Notes under the pieces: model-generated | The model's input: the letters and a program-made list of their open reading frames with translations, nothing else | Database searches by the model: none | What the model was told of the DNA's origin: nothing | Program-made: the position numbers and the translations under genes | Shown: positions 13,201 through 28,457 of the stretch, piece by piece | Numbering within the stretch: the stretch's first letter is position 1 | Layout: the number at the start of each line of letters is the position of its first letter | Origin: Linyphia triangularis | Lineage: Eukaryota > Arthropoda > Arachnida > Araneae > Linyphiidae | Direction of reading: 5' to 3' | Assembly: GCA_963978545.1 (NCBI GenBank) | Contig: OZ021723.1 | Span: 93,788,002-93,852,001, forward strand | DNA: 64,000 bases

Positions 13201-15610
13201 ATTTTGCTTGGCAGACGACCATATAAAAATTTAAAACATATAAGTGATAAAAAAAAAACTAAGATCGTTTTTGTATTATTTTAACATGTAATTGAAGATT
13301 TTTTTTTATTTCAACTAAAATTAGATTTAAATACATAGATCCAAATTAAGAAATTATTGCAAAAGGTGTGTTCAAAATAACAAAGTTAACCACTGGTTTA
13401 ATTTTCCAAACATTTTTATTATGTTCATTACAGTATTTTTTTCGTACATATATAGAGATTTCTATAAATTTTGTTAATTTCAATAATTCAATAAATAAGC
13501 AATACCTCTTCCCCTTCCATGGTGTACTTCTGAAGACGACTTTCCAACCTGAGGACCAACTGTTGCAATCTGCTTCTTTCTGCATCCCCCTCCTCAAGTT
13601 GCCTCTCAACTCGATTCTGAAGATCTGGATGAGAAGAAATGAACATAATATAAATCTTTTTTTGTTTTCAAGACGGGTTTTAAGTTAAGTTTAACAATTT
13701 TATCATTTATTTATTAAAAAAATTTGGCAACAGGAAAGAGTTTCTTCAATCGTGGGTTAAATGCTATTTTAGCGTGATCGGAAGATGGCAAGTTGTTTTA
13801 TTAGTATTTCTTAAAGCTATTTTTTAGTGACAGCCCCCAAAATTTGATAAAATACATTGTCATCAACATCGAATCTATGTGCCAAGTTTAAGCCTGACTG
13901 GATAATAGCAAGGAGGTTAATTAGGCCTCCGCAGATTTGCCTGCCATCAACATACACAGCCAACCACCCACACATACACAAAATTAAAATTAATATAAAG
14001 GATTTAAAAATGCTCCGAATTGCTAGGCTTTTTGTTTCCATCTGTCATCTAACTTAACGGGGAGAGATTTTGAGTAATTCTAAATCATCAAATTTTCAAA
14101 ATAGGTTTTTATAGTATTGATAAAATTAGTTTTTTTAAAATCCTTTATATTAACTTTAATTTTGTTTCTGCGTACGTGTACGTCGATGATGGGAAAATCT
14201 GTGGAGGCCTAATTATGCCCTTTGCTGTCATCTAATTGGGCTGAAACTTGGCAGATCGATTTGATGTTGATGACAATGCATTCTATCAAATTTTGGCGGC
14301 TGCAACTGTCACTAAAAGGTCGCTTGTATGGAATACTAATAAACCATCTTGCTGTCATCCGATCGCACTGAAATAGCATTTAACCGATCATTCAAGAAAC
14401 TCTTTCCTGTAGCCAATATGGTTTTAATAAATAATAAAATTATTCTAATCAGAATAAATAAAAGACATTTGGATGTGATGTGAATGCATAAATTCATACA
14501 AATTTTTAATGAATAAACTTTGAAAAGTAGTTTGCCGCATATTTTACAGGTAGAGATGTTTTTAATATTTAAAATTCGATGCAAACACTAAGCACAAGCT
14601 GACACCAGAAATGGCACTTTGTTAATAGATATAAAAATTTGCAATGCATACAAAGGATTTAAATTAAAAGCTTTATTTTTATGGGTTATGTAATTTTGGC
14701 TTTTATTATTGTGTAGCTTTGTTTTTAAAGAAGTAAATGCAAAATAGTATTAAAGTAATTTTAATTTTGTTGATGATACTTTTTGAAGATTATCACACTT
14801 ACAGGACAAAAGGAATGATTTTACTAAGAAACTAAGAAGTGAGATATTGACTCAGATTAATTACTGATACAAAAAATATGAAGTAAACTCATGAACTAGA
14901 GGGAGAACATTTGATTAGCAGAATATGTGAACAATGAAGACTAGCCTTTCGCATGAGGGCTAGTTTTTGATTTACAGCATTAGCACTCTCTTTTAAAAAC
15001 TGAAAACATACAACTGTAATTTTAATATGTGGTCTTAAGGCAATTTCCTTGGGTGAAGTTTGCCTCCTATTTGGGATACAAAGTATATAAATTCAATTGA
15101 AAAATCTCCTGGGAGGCATTTGATGCAACATATCCCTCGTAAATCTTGGACTTTGATTCAGAAGCCACTCACAAAACAAGCTAGTTTAAATCTTTATGTT
15201 GCGATGATAGCTTACAAGGTCCTAAATCTCAGTTTTTTAAAATGCATATTTTTACATTTTCTAACCTTCTTAAAATATTTTTTTTTTCTTTTACTTATGA
15301 ACTCTTAAATCCATTATGACATAAAAATATGTATTCTCTAAGGAAAAATATGAAGGGGATAAAAATCTATATGCAGTTTTATTGGGTTTGGGGTCTTCAA
15401 GTTACATGGATGACTAGTAAGCAATGTCTGAGAGTAAACAAATAATTATTTTACTACTTTTATCAGCAGTAAAAAAAAAAATAGTATTCATTATAAAAAG
15501 CTAATAAAAATAGAATAACTTGCTGCAGATGTTTAAATTTAGAATATGCTGATATGTTCATTAGTAGTGACCTTTATTTGATTCCAAGAGATAGGCATCT
15601 TGACAAATAT

Positions 15611-15650
<40 letters not shown>

Positions 15651-18600
15651 GGTAGTTTTGTAATAAAACGTTAATTTTATACACACTAATCTCGTCTAAA
15701 TATTCTCAAGATCATTTTTATGAATGTGTTGATACTATTCCAGATAATTTGATTGTCTTGTGCACTGTGGAAAAATATATTGCATTTCTTGAGTTTGTTA
15801 ATAAATACAAACTTTTCAAGTCTCTTTCCTTTGCTTCAAGCAAGGCTTGTTTTTCTTTGAGATTAGCCTGATTTCTTTCTTCAACTTTAGACTGCAAAGA
15901 TGCCAATTCTGATGCTCTGGCTTCTAACTGCTCAGTTAAGTGCTGAAGTGACCTAAAGCAAATAAAAGTCATCATAGCAAAGTGAATCAAATGTGAAAAC
16001 TATCAAAACATCTTATAAATAGGAGTAATTTTTATCAAAATCAAACAAATAAGAAAAAAGAACAGACTACTGTGACTGACATTATAAATTGTAACTAACT
16101 TATTAATGATCAAATAATATATTACTAAGCATTTTGTAAACTATTAGCTCTATTTTTTGAACGAGTCAACATCTCCCTGTGACAAGTTACTGATTGTGAT
16201 CAAAGAAGTGCTGCTGTTCTTGAAACTGAAAGAGGACTGTGTAGATGTCGTAGGACTGTGTTATTCAATGTGTTAACCTACTATTGTGCATCACATGCAA
16301 ATAATTCTAAACTAAAAACTAAACTCAGTAGTGTAACAGACCTAGTGTAAATAATTAATCAACAATATATTCCTGAAACCTTCACCGAGTGTGATCATTG
16401 CTACTCAAATGAAATTACATAACTACATACTTTAATTATTATTAAACATATGCAAACAATTTCTTAAATTTATCCATTTATGTTACTCTAAAACAGAAAA
16501 TATTAAAACCAGTTAAATAATTATTTATCTGTTTCAATTGCTTAAAGGAAGGAATATAGTGTAATAAATTATCAAAGTATTTTTAAGCACACAATTTTCA
16601 TCCAATTATTTGTGAGACGGGTTTGGAAACAAGAAATGAACTTGACCAGAATAGTTCATACTTTTTTCCAATAATAATTAAAAATTAGTTTATATTTTAA
16701 GAATATCTTTAACAAATTCTGACTGTACGTTTAAAATGAATAATACACTTATGTCCAAAGTTTAGAATAATCAATGTTTCTTTAATATTTCAAAAAATAT
16801 ACATTAGACTGGAATAAAATTTAGTGCAAAAGTGAAAATATGCTGAAGAAGAAAATAATGATCTAAATTACTTTTTTATCCAAACCAAGTCAAATCCGTA
16901 GCCACCAGTTGTGAAATTTCAGTCAAATTTGCCCATAGCACTCACTTCCTACTGAGGCATTTTAAACTCTCTCAGACATGCACCATTGTTTTGTGCATAT
17001 CAATTTAATGTCCACTTAAACGATTTGCATATACATGATGCCACTTAAATGTCTTCGTTTGAATATTTTACAAATTCTTCTAAGCTTTTGGACATGAGTG
17101 CATATGTACAATAATTTACGTTACAGTTTATATAATGTAAACATTTATTTTTAGCCTGATGGTTAGATAAGGTTTAACAAAAAAAGTTGTCAAATTTATA
17201 TATTTGTTCATTAAACATATGCTGTCAGAAAATTTAATTCAATTAAAACAAGGGGGGAAAAAAGCAATGTTTAAACCTACTTGGACATAAGTGTAACATA
17301 TGCGGTTGAAAAATTGAGTTAAATTAAAATAAGAAAAAAAAAGTAATGTTTAAACCTACTTGGAATGCATTTGAGTACTTAGCACTGCTTCAATTTCTTG
17401 CTCTTTTAGTCTTGTCAGTCTTTGCAAAGCATCTTCATGATCTTGTTTCATTAAAGATATGGATTGGCTATAGAAAAGGAATATTTCAATATCAAAATTT
17501 AAAAAAAAAAAATTAAAGTAATATATAAACACCTAAAAGCAAAATTTTACAAATACAAAATAAAAAATATATAACACATTTTAATCACATACATTTTGTA
17601 TTGAGAGCCTAAGTAATTCGAACTTAATGACAAAAGTTTATATTTTTTCAATTAATAGACACTTTTTAAACTGTTTTCAAAATTGAGCTTTGCAGAGGGA
17701 TTATATTTCTTATTACAAACTTGAGAGTTAAAATAAATGAATACAATAAAAGGTCATTAATCCAGATCTCATTAACTTTGCCGTATTAAGAAATTGCAAT
17801 TGAACTTACTTCAGGCACCAAACATTGTTGAAAAATCTACTGCAAAGACTTATTTATGAGTGTGAAAAATTTAAGATCATACATGAAAGGCCCAATTTAA
17901 TTAAAAGAATTCATTCTTATCTTCCATGAATGTCAATTTAAGTAATTAAAACATAAACAAGAAGTGATTTGTTACTGATTAGAATATTCAGCTATGTTTA
18001 GAAGAACTCATTAGTTAGTATGAACTACTTTATGAAATTCAATTTTAAACAAAGAAATGCAGAGGGGTGCTACAATAAAAATTTAACAAACATGAAATAA
18101 GACCAAAAATTGTTCGCACAAAATTTTCTTCAATATATAATAAATTTAGTATTTTTATACCATTGTTTCTTGAATTATATATTTCAATCTAGTGAAACAA
18201 GGTGTGAAAAGAGTACAATATTATCCAAAACCTTTTGAATAAAAACCAATTACATAACACTTAGATATATACTTCAATTACTTTTTATTTATGATGAGTA
18301 TTTTAAGTATATAAAAATAAACATTAGATATTGTAAAATAAAAATTACAATATCTAATTTAAATAGCCTTAAAGTTCATACTTATGCAATTCCTTTAGTC
18401 TTTCAATTTCTTTTAAGTTTTGTCTTTCAAGGTCCTCTAATTTATCCTTGAAATCCTTTTCAGACTGTTTTTTCTCATTTTGAAGTAAATTAAATTTTTC
18501 TTCAGTAGACTGGACACGACTGTCCATTTCAGACTTTAACCTACAATGTGTTACAAACGATGAGTTATTATGGACTCCGTTTAAAAAAAAAAATGAAAAT

Positions 18601-20573
18601 GTTAAAAAATGAAGAGTTCAACCAAACATACTTAGTTTCTAAAACTTTGATAGATTCTTCTGATGACTTTAATTGATTTCTGAAAGAGAATTGTGTTTCA
18701 CTAAAATAATTTTTAATTTCAATGTATTGGATTTCAATTATTGAAGATTTATTATTATTCAATCAAACAAAAAACTCTAGCTTGCTCAAGCAGAAAGTAA
18801 CTGAGGTTAGTATAGTTAAAGAGGATAAAAACAAGTCAAAACAAAAGAAATCTGGGAAGCAAAGAATAGTTTATGTGATATAATAATTTTCATATTTATT
18901 GATAAAAGCATTTAAATGGAGGAAAAAAGTAAGCTATATTTTATAGTTACAAAGCAATCAATCATAAGAAGTAATCAGCATTATTGGTGCATTCTTAAAA
19001 TGTTTCTGCATAGTTATAAAGGATAGATGTACCCAATATTGTGAAACACAACTATATATTGTATAAAGGCATTAGTTTATATATGTGTGTGTTTGAGTGC
19101 ATCTTATTTTTGAAGGTGTTAATTTTTTATGGGACACCCTCTTATTTTGTTCCATTTGATTAGAAAAAATTCACAATTTTTTTTTTATTAGAATCAAATG
19201 ATATTTAGAGGTTGTTACCAGCTCTGCAAAATCTGACATATTTAGCATTATGCAAGCATTGAAATTAATGTGTTTCAAGTATGTATCAGAATATTTAATT
19301 GTTAAGGCAGTTGTTATTGAATCATTATACATATTCTGCTTCAAGTAGCTTATATATTTATTTTAGTCCAAGTAGCTCACATCAATTTACTAGTAACATA
19401 TCAATTTTAACTAAAAAGAACTAAAATTTGAAAAGCACTTAAGTTGATATTTTAAAAATATTTCTTTAACTGATGGTCTTTAAAAATCATTACTTTAATT
19501 TTTTCTTCTCTTTATTTATAACTGCCAACCTTGTTTTTGTAATTAAAAAAAAATACACTATTCTCTGTAAAAGTGCATTAACATAACCTGTTTTTTTAAC
19601 TGTAAACGCAACATTTCACTGTTCATGTTTACTTTCTTCTAATGCAACTGCATGCGGTGTATCTTTGCCTACTAATTATTTTAATCATCATCGGCTGTTC
19701 ATTGAAACTGGTATCATATTAATGTATTTTAATCTTTCCCACTATTTGTGAGATTAGTTTAAATTATTACCTACAAGTATTCTAAATCATCAATTTCATC
19801 AGGGTAACATTTTATTGTCTTTAATGATAAAACCTACAAGAAAACAAACCATGATATGGCTCCTAGGCCAAATATCATCCTCACTGAATCATAGAAAACT
19901 TCCATCCAAATGAGAAACCATGTCTATTTTTCATTTCAAGCAGATTTTTAAGCAAAACAATAAAAATGCTTGTCATTCAACAGCTATGCATGTCATGGAC
20001 TAAATCCTGAATACCAACGAAATTAAAACAACATGTGGTTGCTTAAATAAAATAATTTTTTCTTGATTGAGCAAACTTGAAGAAGATAAGTAGTTAGTGT
20101 GTAAAGGTACATCAGGGTTCGTACACTTTGGATGAAAAAAAATTCCATGACTTTTCGTTGGTCACAATTTCTTCTGAAAACAAAAATTCATAACCTCACA
20201 ATTTTGTTTCATTATTAACATTTCATAATAAAATATATATACACAGTGTTAATTGAACACACTACATATGTTTGCAATAAGTTTATTAATGATTATATGT
20301 AATAAAAAAGCTGACATTGGAGATTTTTCTTTTTCTCACATTTTTATACTTTAAAGTGAAAAAAATTGATTTTTCCCATGATAGTGGTAATTTCAATTGC
20401 CGGTAGCAACCCCTAAATTTTATTCAAACTACCCAAAATTTGTACACATGCGTTTTCTCACCCTAAGAAATCATTTGAAAGGGTGTCGCATTAAAAATTA
20501 AAAAATTAATGCATATAAGACACACCCTAATATATATATATACTATATCAAAGTATATACTTATATCAAAGTT

Positions 20574-20651
<78 letters not shown>

Positions 20652-23490
20652 TGAAAACTATATTAATTATAAATTATTATTTGGCTGATATGTACACATC
20701 AGAAGTCTTTTCAAATGCATGCTTGATTCCTTTGTTTCAAATATGAACAATTCAAAACAAATTTGATTAAAATAAAACAAAAATAAAATTTTTAATGTGA
20801 GACATAAATAAAGAGCGAGTTGTTTTTGTACTTATGAAGGTTTTCAATTGCTTCAATTCTTTCTTCATACATCCGTTTCATTGCTTCAGAGGATTTAATC
20901 AGTTGATCTCTTTCTAAAATATGGTTATTGATCTATAAGATAGAAATAATATACATATGAATATCGATACAGTTCCTATATAAAATAATAAAACTAGAAC
21001 TATAAATAACTATTGGCAATTCTCTGCTGAATGCATAGGTCATTTTGGGTCTTCTCTCTCTTTTTTTTTTTTTTTTTTTTTTTTTTTGTACTCTTAAAAA
21101 AAAAATAGAATTCTAAAACTATGATGAATCTAATAGATAGCTAAATTTTTTTTGTACCTTACTAGTTAGTGGTAAAGTTACATTGAAAAATAATTATTTG
21201 AACTAGGTCAAATATATGTTTATAAGCCAACAACGAACAGCACACAACACTGTTCCATGTGTCACCCAGATTATTGCCCTAGTGTTCAATTTCTTTAAAA
21301 AGAACAGCCTTTACTATAGCACACTATTTTTAGAAATACCAAACAGTTCTAAACAAGTGATTTTTTAAAAAAAAAAAACTTCTAAAGATTAGTATGATAA
21401 TGATAACAGTGAAAAGGATGATTTAACCTCACTTACAATTGCCTGAAGTGAAATCATACTGTTAGCATGTTCATTGACAGTTTGTCCAGATTCACGAGCA
21501 ATCGACAAAGCTCTAACGGCTGGGACATCACTGGATGGTTTTGTAATAACAGGTAAATTGAGAGCTGTAGAATCATTTGTTAGAGTAAATGGACTACGCT
21601 GAACATTTGCCTCTTTTTTAGTAACATGTTGCAACTCAACAGCTGGGGCAACAGCTTGTTGAAAGTCTCCAGATCCCCCAACAGCACCTTGAAGGAACAT
21701 TCCATCAATATCAGAAACATTTTGAACTCCTGGAAACTGCTTCCCATCACCTGAAATTCGATTAGAATCAATGGCATTTTGGTTTTCCCCGCTCAAAGCA
21801 CTTTTATCATTGCCAAGCCAACTCAGATCTGAATTAACTTGCGGTTTCCTTCTGCTGGAAGATTCAGGAGTCGTCTTAGGTCTGATCAGTTTTTCTGGCT
21901 CTCCAGATCCCAAATGGCCAACATCAGATTCCTTTGGTAAGTTTTTAGCGTTGGCCTTTGCGGCAATGTCGGACTCACTCAACCCGAGCCACTCAGCACT
22001 TGAGCTTCTTCTTCTACTGGCACTGGATTTGAAGTCAGTTGCAGTTGAGGGTCTTTCACTGGATGTATTGTCTTTCACTGGTATTGTTGGCCCTGTGGAT
22101 CTTTGGGTCTTCTTTGGGCTTTCCTTAAAGAAGTTGAGCCAATCAGTGTCGTCTTTGTTGGAGGCACCCATTCTGTCGGATCTCCTTGGTTGTGACACAG
22201 GCTTATTCTTTGCTTCAGATTCTGGTTGTCGCTTTGGAGAGAGCAATGGGTTTTCTTTCACTGGGCTGTTTTCAGGTGAAGAATCGGGAAGTCCCTTGAA
22301 GCTGACTTGTTTGAGTAATGTTTTCCTTTTATCTGGAGTTGAATGCTTCTGTACTGTGGAGCTAATAGAAAAAAGATAATTTGTTAAATACAGAGTTAAG
22401 TTACATCCCACATAAACGGTAAAATAATTTGTAATTAAAACACAAAATACTTTAATTTCAATATGACATTGCATTGTTATTCCAATAATATAGTTATAAG
22501 AAGGGAAATATAAGTATAAGTGATTTGTGAGTGAGAGATAGTAAAGATACAAAATAGTAAAAAAAATAAGAGATTTTCAGTTTATAAAATTCATTAACAC
22601 ATTGTTATTATATGAGATGTATACTTTAGCCTAGTAATTAATATTTATGAAATGAAACCAATGTTCAATAAAGCCTTTTTAAAAACAATAATTCTTATTT
22701 TTCAGCGTTTTCCCCTTTTAGCTTAATCAGATTTTTTCAAATAATATCTAAATATTAGGCCTTAAACACAGATAAATTACTTTAATTTCAAATGTGGATA
22801 GTCATTGGGGTACTTTAAAAGAATACAAAAATATGTCTTAATATTTAGTGCAGTAATAACAATGTAAAGATTTTCTAAAACCTCAAGATATAAACTATTC
22901 ATGTTGTGTAATCTTCATTTTTTGTTTTGCTTTAACAGTTCTTAATAAGTTTCTATCAAGCAATCAAAAGATAACAAATATAAACAAGTGCAACCTATAT
23001 GTACTATTGCTTATTGTAGACCTATTAATTAAAAATTATGCAAATAACAACCTGATATTATGAAATATAAATACAGAGGGTTAAATCTTAAAGTATAAAA
23101 ATCAGTTATCTAAATAAACTATCTTAAAGTATAACTATTAGTTATCAGAAAATAAAGGTTTCTTATACAATTTAGTTAATATAACTAAATCATTAGAATA
23201 GTTTTGTAAACAGAACTATACGGTCAACAATATTAATATGAAAATAACAAATAATCTATACAATTTAAGACTAAAAGTTTTTTAACATTAATAAATTAAT
23301 ACTAAATAACTCTTGTTAATTACTCAAAAATAATAAGAAAAGCATTATATTTCTTTTCAATTTAACATACAGTATTACTCATGATAATCTAAATACAACG
23401 TGTTTCAGTTTCAAAATATGAATTGTATATTTCTGTAATACATTTAGTTTATGGTAATGCTCTTTAAAGGAATATCCGTTGTTTAGGTCA

Positions 23491-23521
<31 letters not shown>

Positions 23522-26500
23522 TTATTCTGAAATTATTGATTAAATGTTTTTTATTAAGGTAAATTCCTGGTGTTTTAACAGAAAAAAAGCCTAAAGTATT
23601 TGATAAGTAAAGTTTTTTAAAAGAAATAACAAAAAATTATTTTTCACTACTAAATTAATTGAGTTTAATTAACTTATTTTCTGTGAAAAAGTATTATTTA
23701 GCCTAAAAAGTAGCCGAGTATTCAATAACTTAGCTGTTGAATCATAGTAACAGGTAACTGACACTTCCTGCTTAGCTTTATAGTATTTTGGAATTAAAGC
23801 TAAAAACCTTTTATTAGTATTTAATGAAGGAGACTTCCCAAAGATGTCCTCTTCCTCGTCTTCATGCTCTGAATAAAATAGAAATATGATTTCAAAACAG
23901 GTAGCAAACACGAAATAAATAAAGAAAAAAAAATTTAAAAAAAAAAAAATAGCTTATGGATATTCATATGTGTTTTACATATCAAATGCTACATCTATTG
24001 GCATATTAAAAAAGTAATAATTTATAAAATCATGTTGGTTAATTAATAATTGGATTTTAAACCAAAACTAAGTTTCAAATCCAATAATTAATGAACCAAC
24101 ATGATTTTACCTAAATATATATCCTTTTCAAATACAGCTTAACTTTTTTTAAAAAAAAACCTCTCTTTCAGGCAATGTTTTAAAACAAAGCAATACACAT
24201 TTTTGCATACAAATTCATATATGAATGACAAATTTAAAGTCAAAGTAGAATTTAATACTTAAACACTTTTAAGGCAGGCAATAAAAATATATCTGACTTA
24301 AAAAAAGAAAGCAAATCACAAACAATGATAAATAAAAACAATTATGAAAGGAAAGTTTTTGCCTCAAAGTTTTGTCCTAAAAAAAGTACTCAAAAAGTCT
24401 TTGCTCCTACGTTCTTTGAAATCAGTCAACAAATTGTATATTGTTGCCGGTTGTATTTAAGGAATGATTGTGTTCTTATCTCAAAAGGTGTAAAAGGGAT
24501 ATACTATGTAAATTTTTTTTAATAACTCCAGAACTAAGAATCTGACAGTTCAAAGGGAAGATATTTTTCTGATGATCTTTCTTCTAAAGATCTTTTAAAT
24601 TGCAGACTGTCCCTTTGACGATCTTTCAAAGATAATTCAAGATTTTTCAATGCAATTTGAGAAAATACATAAAAATTCCCACTACGCAGTCCGATACCTG
24701 ATAATTGAATATCTGTCACAATTGCTATCATCTTTGCTTTTAGAGGATTTATTTTCACATACACTCAAAGACAGTTTCTAAAATGTTTTCTTATCCCTTA
24801 AAAAATTTTCAAATTTGCTGAACATTGAATGATTAGCTGTACTTATAACTAAAAACTTATATTTTATTTTCTAAAATTCAAAAAAGTGTTAGCAGGAGAA
24901 GTTACCATGGTTAAGAAATATTTTCATATTGACACTTTTTTCGAGTTCATTTCATAATCCCAAATGATTTAGACATGGCTTTAAAATAAAATATCCATAT
25001 ATTTCCACCATCAATTTAAATCAGTATATCAAAAATTAAACACATATGGTATTTTTATTGAAATGAACAAGCATTCCTTAAGTAAACCTGGAATCGAAAA
25101 TTTGGAAAAATGTTGATTTTGAGACTTTAATTGTTTCAAATAGCTACTTTCATGACATTTATATTAATATATAACACTTGGCAATACCCATATTGGAAGT
25201 ATCATCAGAAAAGATATATGTAATAGAAATCCTTCTTTAGAACCAACATTAAATTAATTCCTCTTTAACCAAATCATTCAACAACTTATTTTCGATGCTG
25301 CCAATTAAAAGTGTGAGAACAGCGGTGTCAGCATTTTTAATATCAGAGTATCCCATAATTAATATTCCGTTTTGGCGTCACTTGGCTTTTTTTCACCCTT
25401 CGATGTTTATAAAAACATCTTTGCTAACTCAGCGATTCTCACAGTTTTAACACGACGCTGCTTGACCATGCTCTCTGTTCGACAATAATACGCATTACAT
25501 TCTATTTCCTATCATCATGTAGTTCATACGTAATTTTCACGCTCTCTCTCCGAGCTGTTTTAATAAATGTATTCTTTTGTTCCAAATTGACTCTTCACTG
25601 TTCCACGACCACACTGCAAAAACTCTTATTATAATGTATTAGTATACTACATATATATGGTGCAAGAATACTATGAAGTAAAGAGGGTTTTATACTTGAT
25701 TTACTCAGAACTTTGGTTTTGATGCTTAACGTACCTTTTCTAAGTAACTATAAGAGATATTGAATGGACAATTCCCGCATTTAAAAATACAAATTTTTAT
25801 TCAATTCTAGATGTTTCGAAACGGCTATAAACACAAAAATTTCTGCTCAATGCGCTTTTTCTTTTTTTAGATTTACAATCCAAATTTCCCTGTTCGACAT
25901 TGGTGGGAAAACGATTCATTCCGTTGGCATTGAATGTGACGTCACGGCTTCGCAAACATCTTGGCTTGAAATGCAGCAGCGGAAACCAGATTTGTAAGTT
26001 TCTCGCAAATCACGTCAACCTGTACGGATTGTGGCAATGGTCTAGCAACACCAACTATTTGGCAGAAACCTCATCGATAACCATAGAAACTGTAAGAACC
26101 CTTGACGTCACGGATTTTGCTGAGTGTTTTGATTGGACTGGTTTTGAGGCATTTTCTTTTCTTAATATTTAAATAACAAATTTTTTTTTAAAAACTTTTG
26201 TTTAAATATTTGGAATCAGAAAGAAATCCTTCATAAATATAAACTAATTTCACTCATTTTTAAAAAATGCAGAAATTGTCCATTGAAAATATTTGCAGTG
26301 ATAAATCAAGCTTTGTTTATTTTAACATGGGCTTTTTCAAAAATATTGACTAGTTTCTTGAAAAAAGTAACTTTTTACTATAACAATACCAAAAAAAAAC
26401 AAAAAAAAAACAAACAAAAAAAAATGACAAGTAACACAATTTTTAATGTTTAATACATTTTTTTATGGGTAAATATTTCTAAAAGCCCAAGTTAAAGTAG

Positions 26501-28420
26501 AAATATTCAATGAATATTTCAGAGTTAAAATTTTATTTCCAGCTGTAATAGTCCCTGAGAAAAGGTACATAAAAATAAAAAACATAGTTCTGTGAAAATC
26601 AAGTTTGTTATATATCACTGTAAACGTCATGAAAGGCCACTATTTGAAACAATTAAAATCTCTGAATCTCTTTCAGGCGCGGATTTGAAGGGGGTGCGGG
26701 GAGTGCGACCGCACCCCCCAGGAAGTATCTCGTCTAAATTATTTTTAAATGGCAGTTTCACAGAGTTCAAAGTAAAAAAAAAAAAAAAAAAAAATGAAAT
26801 TTCATTAATATTTGTAAGATCTATTTTTTTTACTTAATATCAATATCGATGGAAATCAGCAAACAAAATTAAGCTTTTTATGACATTCTTCATGCCTCAT
26901 TAATACAGATTTTTAAGCCACTTAACCGAACGCCTTATTTCGTTACCCGTAGAAGGAATGGGCTTGAGAAGGGACGAGTAGATCGGGATTGTGTTGACCT
27001 GCAATGTACAGCTCAACGAATCTTCACCTCTTGTGTGATTCTCAAATTAAAAAATGAATTTTGAATGACCATTGAAAAATTTCTCAATTTCAGCACGATT
27101 TTCTCCTTGATCAACGGCCAATTAATTATAAAGGTGTAATATCGGGGTGCCATCGCACCCCCTAAACTTCATTTGATGTACAAAAAATCATGCACTAAAA
27201 TAGCTTTGAAAAAAAAAATAATCCTTAAATTGTAATCGAAAATAAAATGCCTAATTTATAACTAAGAAAAAGCTTTGATAAAATCGGCACTATAGCATTA
27301 TTGCAATTCTATAGAATATTGCAAGAACTTACAGTTCCAATCAAGACGCTATCGATAAATTAGGACCAAGAAGTTTCTCTTCATTCTTTCCTAAAGATCT
27401 TAAAACAGCCCAGGGAAGGGAACAAAATGCCCCCTTCTTTGTGTGACCTTGAATTTGAAGGACACAAACAAAGTAATAAAATTTGAGGGGTCATATTATC
27501 CCCTCCCTTGCACGTGACATTGCCCCATATCCCATATCACATGTGAGTTGCAAAATTACTAACATGCTTTTACTCGGAGGTGGAAGTGAATGGAATGGTC
27601 ATTCTTGCTTGAGTTGGAGGATGCATGCGATGTCTAGATTGTTTGTTTCTTCAATTGGTATGGCAGTGCAAGATAATTAACAGTAATATATAACCATGAT
27701 AAGATTTTTTTAATGTTAATATTTATTTTATAAAGTGTAATATAACATTAACAATTTGTTTTAGTTTAGACATTTGCTTTTTTTTTCCAAAATATGTTTG
27801 AATATTTAATTTTTGACCGAATGATCAGAAGTAGCGATTTATCCTACACACTCATATTTGATATTTTATGTAATTATCAACTTAACTCTCAATTCAATAC
27901 CATCAGTATATGAATAGATTGTAATAAAATATTTAATTCTTACAAAAATTAACTGATTTTACTGGATTAACCCATTGTATCTGCACCCTTTCATATGCAA
28001 AATCATTAAAGCCCTTTGATAAAGTCAAACAAAATTACTTTTTTAAATTATAAAAATGTAATTTATCATTAACAGTTTAAAGTGAGTTCCATATAGTTTT
28101 TAACTTCTTTTCAAAATATTGAGGATCATAGCCTAGCACGTTTTTAAATATTGCTATGATCCAATCTCACAAGAGGTATACTCGCCTACCATACGAAAAG
28201 TCACCGGGTCGAGCAATATATAGCGCTCTGTAGTCTGTTTTCAAATTGAGTAAAGACTTTAAAAATGTTGACTAGTAATCTTGCATCGATTGTTGAGCTA
28301 CTTCCTGATAGTTTTCCGAGGTTTCTCTTATTTAAGATGTATATGAAGTCCATTTTTTCCTTGAAAAACCATCTGGTAGATGTTCCCTGCTTGATAAATA
28401 AACTAATCAGAATCTAACGT

Positions 28421-28457
<37 letters not shown>

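Noticed and set aside
21771..22379. 202-codon open frame on the + strand
   Set aside because: Antisense to FBF1 exon 8, whose WLGL motifs and splice phases show the - strand is coding.
28160..28215. tRNA-like box B (GGGTCGAGCA) sequence
   Set aside because: No foldable cloverleaf or clear box A was seen. It may be a decayed SINE fragment but is too weak to call.
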